Position numbers and translations under genes: made by a program | Virus record (IMG/VR): IMGVR_UViG_3300017708_000520 | Location: 1-47,516 of that record | Length of the DNA: 47,516 nucleotides | Reading direction: 5' to 3' (one strand) | Source of the DNA: a virus | The notes under the pieces: model-generated | What the model was told of the DNA's origin: nothing | Databases searched by the model: none | Seen by the model: only the letters and a program-made list of their open reading frames with translations | Shown here: positions 24,670-32,500 of the stretch, in pieces | Layout of the letters: every line of letters begins with the position of its first letter | Numbering within the stretch: the first letter of the stretch is position 1

Positions 24670-25003
24670 AAAAGCAGATACCAATAACAATGGCGTTATA
24701 GAGAAAGCAGAGTGGAATAAAATTGCTCTGGAGGATAGACGACTTGAGATGATTGACCGTGATCTCAAACGTAACGCAGAGCGACGTTTTACAGGTTTTG
24801 CTTTAATGGGAATGTTAATCTACCCGTTTATAATATTACTTGCTTCAGTGCTTGGATTTGACAAGGCCGCAAGTTTAATTACAGATATTGCTAGTGTGTA
24901 TGTAATTGCAGCTTCTGGTGTGGTCGCAGCTTTTATGGGTTTTAATGCGTATAGCGCAAAGGCCGAAAGTAAGAAGACTAGCATTAAGATGGAGGAAGAA
25001 TAA
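24656..25003 (+). CDS. Membrane protein with an EF-hand motif
   Basis: I chose the ATG at 24656 because an ACGAGG ribosome site lies upstream. A TTG at 24635 is possible but less likely. The 115-residue product has an EF-hand loop at residues 8-19, DTNNNGVIEKAE, with D8, N10, N12, G13, I15 and E19 at canonical calcium positions. After a charged helix come two membrane segments (GFALMGMLIYPFIILLASVL and VYVIAASGVVAAFMGFNAY). It sits between lysis genes, so calcium might affect lysis timing or membrane insertion. That is speculation. Confidence 0.75.
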   Translation: MTEFEKADTNNNGVIEKAEWNKIALEDRRLEMIDRDLKRNAERRFTGFALMGMLIYPFIILLASVLGFDKAASLITDIASVYVIAASGVVAAFMGFNAYSAKAESKKTSIKMEEE

Positions 25004-25383
25004 TGCTACAGTCATTGATAGGACCAATAGCTAATTTAGCAGGAAGTTGGTTCGATGCAAAGTCACAGGCACAAGCTGCAAGTGCAAAGCTAAAGCTAAC
25101 AGAGGCGGAAGCGAAAGCCAAAATAATGATGAGCAAGGAAACCTCAGTTGCAGACTGGGAGCGCATCATGGCACAAGGTTCTCAATCGAGTTGGAAGGAC
25201 GAATATTTTGTAATTATTTTAAGTATTCCATTGATTTTATGTTGGATTCCGGGTGCAGAGGGTTGGGTTGATCGCGGTTTTGAACAACTCTCCAAAGCAC
25301 CAGACTGGTATTTTTACAGTTTAGGTATCGCCATATCAGCGAGCTTCGGTGTGCGTGGGATACAAAAGTTTTTCAAGAGGTAA
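25003..25383 (+). CDS. Holin, three-helix GTA-type
   Basis: This 126-residue protein starts in the previous stop (TAATG). LIGPIANLAGSWFDAKSQAQ is followed by a Lys/Ala-rich helix, then TSVADWERIMAQGSQSSWKD. Hydrophobic segments follow (FVIILSIPLILCWIP and WYFYSLGIAISASFGVRGI). This order matches the three-segment holin family named for gene-transfer-agent release. It would form inner-membrane holes that let the endopeptidase reach the cell wall. Confidence 0.8.
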   Translation: MLQSLIGPIANLAGSWFDAKSQAQAASAKLKLTEAEAKAKIMMSKETSVADWERIMAQGSQSSWKDEYFVIILSIPLILCWIPGAEGWVDRGFEQLSKAPDWYFYSLGIAISASFGVRGIQKFFKR

Positions 25384-25385
25384 AC

Positions 25386-25652
25386 ATGAGTGATTTAAAG
25401 ATACCAGTTGCTTTAGTTTTTGCCATGGCGATGCAGTTGATAGCATTAGTATGGTATATTTCTGGGATGGTTCACGACATTGAACATCTTGAAGGGACAG
25501 TATCTGCGCAACAAGATATTATTGAAGTTTTATCTTTAGATGTAAACGACTTGTGGCATTTCTGTACCTTCACGGAAAACAAATGGTTTGAGAGTTATAC
25601 ATCTGATATGGTGTATGAAAGAGTTTGTGGAACAAAGGAGCCAGTAGAATAA
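25386..25652 (+). CDS. Single-pass membrane protein, possible spanin-like accessory
   Basis: This 88-residue protein has one N-terminal membrane helix (VALVFAMAMQLIALVWYISG) followed by a coiled coil (HDIEHLEGTVSAQQDIIEVL) and a C-terminal part with two cysteines. The N-in membrane anchor plus periplasmic coil resembles an inner-membrane spanin, but no outer-membrane lipoprotein partner is visible nearby. It lies between holin and endopeptidase. A role in lysis is likely, the type is uncertain. Confidence 0.6.
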   Translation: MSDLKIPVALVFAMAMQLIALVWYISGMVHDIEHLEGTVSAQQDIIEVLSLDVNDLWHFCTFTENKWFESYTSDMVYERVCGTKEPVE

Positions 25653-26104
25653 TGACTTATAGACTTGGGAAACGTAGCCTCGAGAAGTTAGAGGGTGTAG
25701 ATGAACGCATGGTTGCGGTTGTAAAACATGCTATTGGTGCAACAAAACAAGACTTTTCTGTTATCTGTGGTCTTAGGACTATAGAAGAACAAAAAGCTTT
25801 GGTTGCCAAAGGCGCAAGCCAAACAATGAAAAGTAAACACATTGATGGCCTAGCAGTTGACCTTATGGCTTACGTAGATGGCGGCAGGTGGGAGTTAAAT
25901 CTATATGATGAGATTGCCGATGCCATGGCGGAAGGTGCTCGTGCGTGTGATGTTCCTATTAGGTGGGGCGCTGCATGGACTATACCAAACATAGCTCATT
26001 GGGACGGTGTTATGGAGGCAGCTATGAATGACTACATAGACACTCGTAGAGGACAGGGACGTAGACCTTTTATTGACGCGCCACATTTTGAGTTGGTGGT
26101 GTAG
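25652..26104 (+). CDS. M15-type endolysin (L-alanyl-D-glutamate peptidase)
   Basis: I chose the ATG at 25652, which overlaps the upstream stop by one base and has an AAAGGAG site 12 bases ahead. An alternative start at 25625 lacks this. The 150-residue product has the zinc motif SKHIDGLAVDL with H63 and D70, and H145 in HFELV near the end, the ligand set of M15-family peptidases such as T5 endolysin. These cut peptidoglycan cross-bridges. There is no signal peptide, so export relies on the neighbouring holin. Confidence 0.88.
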   Translation: MTYRLGKRSLEKLEGVDERMVAVVKHAIGATKQDFSVICGLRTIEEQKALVAKGASQTMKSKHIDGLAVDLMAYVDGGRWELNLYDEIADAMAEGARACDVPIRWGAAWTIPNIAHWDGVMEAAMNDYIDTRRGQGRRPFIDAPHFELVV

Positions 26105-26106
26105 AT

Positions 26107-26316
26107 ATGAAAACAACTTACGAAGCAGAAACTCTTAGTGATGGTGTTGTGCGTAGCGCACATGAAGTAGAGATAGTGTGCCGTAACTGTGGGTACGATC
26201 TAGATGAAGCCGAATTATCAGCAGATACTTGCGGTGATTGTGGAGCATCGCTCCAATTAAAACAAAGCGTTAAAATTTCTGTAACTTCTGTGCCACTATC
26301 TGGCTCTTCTATGTAG
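26107..26316 (+). CDS. Small zinc-ribbon protein
   Basis: This 69-residue protein has C25-x2-C28 (CRNCGYDL) and C42-x2-C45 (CGDCGASL), a zinc-ribbon knuckle pair, flanked by short beta segments. It lies between endolysin and nozzle genes. A structural zinc site in a small virion or regulatory protein is likely. No further function is visible. Confidence 0.7.
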   Translation: MKTTYEAETLSDGVVRSAHEVEIVCRNCGYDLDEAELSADTCGDCGASLQLKQSVKISVTSVPLSGSSM

Positions 26317-26325
26317 GATATCATA

Positions 26326-28206
26326 ATGCCACTGCAGCAACTAAAATTCAAACCGGGGATAGATAAAGAAGCTACTATATACAGCAATGAAGGTGGCTGG
26401 TATGAAATGGATAAGGTACGCTTTCGAGCGGGTTACCCGGAAAAGATTGGTGGTTGGTCTAAATTATCTAACAATACTTTTATAGGTGTATGTAGATCGT
26501 TATTTAGTTGGGTAAATTTATCTCAAGAGCTTTTTACTTCTGTTGGCACTAATATAAAATATTACATAGAGCAGGGAGGTATTTATTATGATGTTACCCC
26601 GCTCCGTGCTACTACAGCCGCTGGAGATGTTACGTTTGCCGCAGTGAATGGGGCTACTACAATAACTGTTACAGATACAAATCACGGAGCGGCAGTAGGG
26701 GATTATGTTACTTTTAGCGGCGCTGCTTCTCTTGGTGGTAATATAACTGCTGATGTGCTTAATAAAGAGTATGTAGTTGTAACGGCACCTACAGCCAATA
26801 CTTTTACTATTATTGCTACGACTGCAGCAAATTCTTCAGATACAGGCAATGGAGGTTCTTCTACGGTTGGTAAATATCAGATATCAACTGGCCCATCAGT
26901 AGCAGTTCCCGTTTCTGGTTGGGGTGCGGGTTCATGGGGCACAGGCGTATGGGGTACGGGTACAATAAATACAGCCGATTTAGAGGGTATTAGATTGTGG
27001 AGCCAAAACACATTTGGGGAAGATTTAGTATTTGGCCCTCGTGGGGGAGGGCTATATTATTTTGATAGCTCTGTGGGAGTAGGCACTCGTGGGGTGTTAG
27101 TGTCTTCACTTGGTGGGGCTTCCAATGTACCAACTATACAAAATTACATATTAGTTTCAGATTCTAGCCGATTTACTTTTTGTTTTGGGGCAAACACTCT
27201 AGGTACTTCTACACAAGATCCTTTACTTATACGTTGGTCTGACCAAGAAGATGTCACAAATTGGACTCCTTCTGATATTAATCAGGCGGGTGACGTTCGG
27301 TTGTCAAAAGGTAGTGAAATAATTACTGCTAAACAATCTCGACAAGAAATTCTAGTTTGGACTGATTCGGCTTTGTACTCTATGCAATATGTAGGGTTTG
27401 GTAGTGGGATATGGAGCACACAGTTAGTTGGAGACAATATATCTATAGCGTCTCAAAATGCGGTTGCTTATTCTGCGGGTATATCTTTTTGGATGGGACT
27501 CGGTAAGTTTTATATGTATGATGGTAGAGTGCAGCCTTTGCCCTGTTCAGTTAAACGGTATATATTTAATGATATAAACGAAGAACAGTACCAACAAGTA
27601 CACGCGGGCACAAATGAACAATACAATGAAGTTTGGTGGTTTTATTGTTCCTCTGGTTCAGAACAAATTGATCGTTATGTTGTCTACAATTACGTGCAAA
27701 ATATATGGTATTACGGAACTATGGGGCGCACAGCTTGGCTTGACTCTGAAGTGCGCATTAACCCTATAGCAGCAACGTACAATAACAAATTAGTGTTACA
27801 TGAGTCTGGAGTGGACGACGCAGAGGCATCTAATCCTGTAGCAATTGACTCGTATATATCTTCCTCTCAGTTTGATATAGATACTGGGGATAGGTTTTCT
27901 TTTGTTTGGCGAGTGCTCCCTGACGTTACTTTTACAGGATCTACATCAGATACACCTAGTGCTACGATGACCTTACTACCACTTGCCTCTTCTGGTTCTG
28001 GGTATAACAACCCTACTTCAGAAGGAGGTGTAAATAATGCAGCAGTGGCTCGTTCTGCTACCTTACCGATTGAACAATATACGGGGCAAATAAATACTCG
28101 AGTGCGTGGACGACAAATGGCGTTTAAAATTCAATCTACTGATTTGGGAGTACAGTGGCAGTTGGGAGTTCCAAGGATTGATATTCGTCCTGATGGGAGA
28201 CGGTAA
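26326..28206 (+). CDS. Tail nozzle protein (P22 gp10/T7 gp12-type)
   Basis: This 626-residue protein begins LKFKPGIDKEATIYSNEGGW, then DKVRFRAGYPEKIGGWSKLS, the typical opening of short-tail nozzle proteins. The rest is aromatic- and Gly-rich beta sequence (for example the WSDQEDVTNWTPSDINQAGD region near residue 305), fitting beta-propeller blades. A Thr/Ala-rich inserted domain spans about residues 95-185. In P22 and T7 the equivalent protein forms the lower tail tube through which DNA leaves. It has a TAGGATATC ribosome site, and the next gene is coupled by TAATG. Confidence 0.8.
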   Translation: MPLQQLKFKPGIDKEATIYSNEGGWYEMDKVRFRAGYPEKIGGWSKLSNNTFIGVCRSLFSWVNLSQELFTSVGTNIKYYIEQGGIYYDVTPLRATTAAGDVTFAAVNGATTITVTDTNHGAAVGDYVTFSGAASLGGNITADVLNKEYVVVTAPTANTFTIIATTAANSSDTGNGGSSTVGKYQISTGPSVAVPVSGWGAGSWGTGVWGTGTINTADLEGIRLWSQNTFGEDLVFGPRGGGLYYFDSSVGVGTRGVLVSSLGGASNVPTIQNYILVSDSSRFTFCFGANTLGTSTQDPLLIRWSDQEDVTNWTPSDINQAGDVRLSKGSEIITAKQSRQEILVWTDSALYSMQYVGFGSGIWSTQLVGDNISIASQNAVAYSAGISFWMGLGKFYMYDGRVQPLPCSVKRYIFNDINEEQYQQVHAGTNEQYNEVWWFYCSSGSEQIDRYVVYNYVQNIWYYGTMGRTAWLDSEVRINPIAATYNNKLVLHESGVDDAEASNPVAIDSYISSSQFDIDTGDRFSFVWRVLPDVTFTGSTSDTPSATMTLLPLASSGSGYNNPTSEGGVNNAAVARSATLPIEQYTGQINTRVRGRQMAFKIQSTDLGVQWQLGVPRIDIRPDGRR

Positions 28207-28823
28207 TGGCTAATGAACTAGATCGCCCTGAAGCACCTGCAATACCTCTTGCCCCAGCAGAATATAATCGCCCGTATAACGACCAAAAAGATAATGTATT
28301 TCGTTTGTTTTTTAACAGACTTAATTCTGTTTTATCTGCGGTGCTTACAACCGATAACGGTGGTAGATTTATTTACACCCCACGAGCCGCTTTTTACAGC
28401 ACGGCTGACCAAACAGCAACATCTATAAATACAGGATATGCTGTTACTTTTAATCAAACAACATATGCTAGTGGTATAACTCTTTCCAATAATAGTCGCT
28501 TAAATGTAACACATCCCGGCACATATCATTTTGACGCTACATTGCAGTTAGAGCACAACAATTCTAGCGCAACATCTGTAACAGTGTGGGTGCAGAAAAA
28601 TGGCGCTGCTGTAGCTTACTCTGGGCATAGATTTAATGTAAAAGGTAATGATGACGACATAATTCATTGGGGTTTTTCGGCGGATCTTGTGGGTAGCGAT
28701 TACATTGAAATATATTGGGCTACTGGAGATACACAGCTTAACTTACACACAGAAGCTGCTAGCTCGCCTCACCCCGGGTTACCTTCAGCTTCAGTAGAAA
28801 TACAATATGTGAGTAATTCTTAA
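28206..28823 (+). CDS. Virion protein with jelly-roll-like (C1q-like) domain
   Basis: This 205-residue protein has a Pro-rich N-terminal tail (APAIPLAPAEYNRPYNDQKD) and a helix with FRLFFNRLNSVLSAVL, then a beta-rich domain. The SRLNVTHPGTYHFDATLQLE, VTVWVQKNGAAVAYSGHRF and GSDYIEIYWATGD strands resemble the C1q/TNF-type jelly roll found in fibre and spike tips. It is coupled to the nozzle gene upstream and to the acyl carrier gene downstream. A nozzle-attached fibre or plug is likely. Confidence 0.65.
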   Translation: MANELDRPEAPAIPLAPAEYNRPYNDQKDNVFRLFFNRLNSVLSAVLTTDNGGRFIYTPRAAFYSTADQTATSINTGYAVTFNQTTYASGITLSNNSRLNVTHPGTYHFDATLQLEHNNSSATSVTVWVQKNGAAVAYSGHRFNVKGNDDDIIHWGFSADLVGSDYIEIYWATGDTQLNLHTEAASSPHPGLPSASVEIQYVSNS

Positions 28824-29104
28824 TGGATTTTTTAGAAGTATTTAACATTGTAATAAAACATACAACCTCACGTGCCGATAATGCTAGGGATGCAACTAGT
28901 TTTAATGACGATATGCCTGATTTAGGGTTAGATAGTCTAGATATGGTTATGATAGTAGCAGTTCTAACCGACGCGTATGGGATTCCTCAAGACATGCGAT
29001 TTGACGATGTGAGTAAAGTAACTGTAGGAACAATTCAAAACTATATAAATGACAACAAAACAAGAGAACCAGATTCAGTTGAACACTTATTGGAGTACAC
29101 CTAA
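28823..29104 (+). CDS. Acyl carrier protein
   Basis: This 93-residue protein matches the acyl carrier protein fold. DLGLDSLDMVMIVAVLTDAY contains the DSL phosphopantetheine site (S38), then IPQDMRFDDVSKVTVGTIQN and YIND align with helices III and IV of bacterial ACP. Such proteins carry acyl groups on a 4'-phosphopantetheine arm added by a host or phage transferase. Helix II has fewer acidic residues than E. coli ACP, which may change which enzymes recognise it. The start and stop share bases with both neighbours (TAATG on each side), so it is co-translated with virion genes. Its role in the phage is unknown to me. Confidence 0.85.
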   Translation: MDFLEVFNIVIKHTTSRADNARDATSFNDDMPDLGLDSLDMVMIVAVLTDAYGIPQDMRFDDVSKVTVGTIQNYINDNKTREPDSVEHLLEYT

Positions 29105-29577
29105 TGGTTACGGTTGTAGATAGTAAACAACGGCCTCTTCAAGCTCCTGAAATTATGATGACGGCTGCGTCTGAATTAAACAATACAGGAAAACCCGTGG
29201 GTAATGTTATTGCAGCACTTGCAGAAGAGTTAGCACGTCCTAACACAGACCAGATACAAATCGGCAACACAGTATTTATTGGACACCGTGGCACAGGTAA
29301 ATATAAACGCAATATGTTAGGGCGAGCAATGAACCTAGATACTGCGCAGAATTTTGTGCGTAACGGTTTAAAATACCTAGCGTACTTACAAAAGAAGAAT
29401 ATTGAGCTATACCGAACAGATTTTGACGCAAAAGAATATTTATCTGCGTTCAAAGTGTGGTATAACAAAACTAAAGATACTGACACTGATATAGACGTGG
29501 TGCAGTTAGACTCCGGTGGTTACCGTGCGTATATAAAAATTGGTAAAGACTCATTAGCTGAGTTTCGGAGGCTATAG
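29104..29577 (+). CDS. Unknown protein coupled to the acyl carrier gene
   Basis: This 157-residue protein begins in the stop of the acyl carrier gene (TAATG). It has a mixed alpha/beta pattern: helices around PEIMMTAASELNNTGKPVGN, a short TVFIGHRGTGKYKRN stretch that is not a proper Walker A, then a helix with FVRNGLKYLAYLQKKNIELY. I compared it mentally with HlyC-type and GNAT acyltransferases and saw no convincing match. Direct coupling suggests a partner of the carrier protein or a virion component. Function unknown. Confidence 0.65.
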   Translation: MVTVVDSKQRPLQAPEIMMTAASELNNTGKPVGNVIAALAEELARPNTDQIQIGNTVFIGHRGTGKYKRNMLGRAMNLDTAQNFVRNGLKYLAYLQKKNIELYRTDFDAKEYLSAFKVWYNKTKDTDTDIDVVQLDSGGYRAYIKIGKDSLAEFRRL

Positions 29578-32500
29578 TGGCAATATTAATAGTACCTTTA
29601 CTCGCAGGAGGAACAGCGGCAGCGGTAGGGGCAAGCCTCACCACATCTATTTTAATTGGGGGAGGTACAGCAGTTGCGCTTGCTGCTACGGGAGCAGATG
29701 ATTGGATAGACGATAACATACTAAAACCCATAGCTGATGCGGCTGGAAATGTATTAAAGTCAAATTTAGGACAAGCAGTATTAAAAGTAGCGGCACTGTC
29801 GGTAGGCGCACCTCCGTGGGTTGTACCCTTAATCAGCGGTGCAGGAGCGTTAGCCGAAGGAGGTGATTTTGGAGACGCCTTAAAGGCTGCGGCTATATCA
29901 TATGTTGCAGCATCAGCGAGTGAAGTTGTTGGAGAAATCGCAGGGGATGCTGTTGCAAACGCTACAAGCAACGCTACAGTAGCAGCTTTTCTTGGTGCAG
30001 GTGGCGGCGCGGCTGCTCGGGCTATTGTTTATGGGCAAGACCCTGTACAAGCATTTTTAACAGGCGGTATATCTACAGCGTTACCTGCGATAAATGGATT
30101 TATAGACGAACAAACTAATGGACTGTATGCTGCGCTACCTGAAGTAGCTCAAAATGTATTATCTACCACTTTAAGTAAAGCGCTATCAGGTCAAGATATC
30201 GGTCCAGAAGCTATAATGAACGCTGTTCTATCTGCTGAAGCTGTCACAAATACGGTTAGTGGGTTCCTTGGTGATAATACGGGCTATTCAGAGGCTCAAA
30301 TTGCTGCAATTACTTCTGCAGTGCAGCGTACAACTAGCGCCGCTTTCGGTGGAGGTGACATTGAAGCCACACTCGCTAATGAGTTGAACACGTACGCGGA
30401 CAAAGAATTTAAAGATTGGTTTAACACTACCGCAGCAGGGGTACAAGTCACTCAAACTATGGACAAGTTAACGGGTGACTACCAACGTGTGCAAGCTAAA
30501 TCAGACGAAATGAACGCTAAAAGCGCAGAATATATGGCGTTAGAAGCAAAATATGTAGAGATTGTGGCTGGTCTTGGCGAAGATGGAGAAACACTCAACG
30601 CGTTGGCAGCTACACATCAACAAGCTATTGCTGATTTTGATGCGGGGCTTATTAGTTCTGCCGAACTTAATAACTCGCTAGCCGCGTACAATGACTTCTT
30701 AGGCACATTTGATACTAAATATCCTGAACTTAAAGCAGAAATGGATAAAATTGCTCTGGATCTACCTGTATTGGAATCTGATTTTGCAATACTTGGCGAA
30801 GAATATGACGCATTAGTTGACGATCTAACCACTGCTATCGAGCTAGCTGATGACGATTTAAAACCTTTGTACAAAGAGTTAGATAAAACTTTTGTACAGT
30901 TTATGGACCCAAATTTTAATGAGGATCAATATGCAGGCATTGCGGGGTTAGAAGACGGAGAAGACGCATACTATCATTGGCTAACAGAGGGTAAAGCACA
31001 AAATCTCCCAACCAACATGGAGATGTATAACGACGAGTACGCCGCGCTTACTACAACGATAGCCAACAATGTAATGGACTATCTTGCGCCGGGAACCGCG
31101 AATGTTTTTAGTCCACAGGCAAAGAAAGAATTAATAGCTCTTATATCTGCACAAGGAACAGATATTACCGCTTTACGCGCTCTTGGCACTGATTCTGTGT
31201 CTCTTGCAGAAGAGTTTGCACGCACAGGGGCAGGGGGGCAGGCACTAGATCTTGGCATATTAGTTAGTTTATCAGAAGAGTTTAAAACTAATTCAGAGAT
31301 ACCGATTGATGATAATATTCGCGCGTTCTTAACTAAGTATGGCGTTGACCTTACTGGTGTTATGAATGGGGAGTATATAACAGCAGAAGATTTAATTACA
31401 GTTGGCAATTCTATTTCTGAAATAAAACAAACTCCACCTACTAAAGCAGAAGGAGTTACAGACGAAGACATTGCTAATGGCAATGCAACATTAAAAATTA
31501 AAGAAGACGGTTTATTAGAATGGGATAACTTACAACTAAATCTGCCTTATTGGAGCGAGGAGTTTGGCAGGCTTGTTAAACGAGATTACTATACCAGCGG
31601 GCCTTTAGCAGGCAGCTTCCGTATATTAGATGCGCTTACTGAAAGAAATATAGGTGGCAATGCGCTTAGACTTGAAATAACGCCCGGTGTTGTATCTAAT
31701 AGTAAAGATTATGCCGCGCTTAAAGCCACTGATCCGGGGTTATGGGCACAGATTGGTGCAGGGTTAGACGCAGCAGGGCAAGCAATTCTCGCTACTGATA
31801 TTGGGCAAGATGCCGTTGATTTTATTAATAAATGGGACGAAGCAGGTAAGTTTGATGACGCACGTGATTATGGTGGACTGGTAGCCAAAGCAGGTGGTGA
31901 ACTACTCGGCACTATGTCTATGTTCGTAGATGTTATCCTCGGCTTTGATCCTGCAAGTAACCCTGTAGGAAAATTTGCTGACAATATTGTTAGTTTTGGT
32001 GAGGGGCTGCAGACTAACGAATGGAAAGAAACCTACGAAGAAATAAACAACAAACTTGCAGAAGGCGAAGGTTGGGAACGAATAGGTAACATATTCGGTA
32101 CCCCTAGTGACTGGAGCAAAGGAGAGTTCGGTGCTTTAGGTATTAGCCCCGAGGTATTTATTGCTGAAATAATTGGTTCAGAAATTATACAAGAATTACC
32201 TTGGTTACTTATAGCAAAAACTACCAGTGGCGGTGCTAAACAAGCATTTGAAGCTATGGGTCAAGAGTTATCAAAACAAGCACAAAATAAGATTGCTATA
32301 GGCACTGCAGCATCATTAGACGTAGCCGAATCTTTCGGTGGGGCAGCTAGTTCGGCGTATGATGAGGCGCTAGCAACGTACTTAAAAGTTGGTATGTCGG
32401 AAGAAGAAGCCAAGGTTGCCGCTATGGAGGTAGCTCAAGATGCAGGATTAATTAGTGCTGTAACAACATTGGCTAGTTTCGGTATAGGCGGTAACGCATT

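Noticed and set aside
29270-29310. P-loop in the 29104 gene (GHRGTGKYK)
   Set aside because: It has the GxGK look but lacks the Ser/Thr after the Lys and any Walker B partner.
29380-29577. HlyC-type toxin-acyltransferase identity for the gene after the acyl carrier protein
   Set aside because: An ACP neighbour made this attractive, but I could not find the conserved His/Asp arrangement or the family's sequence pattern.
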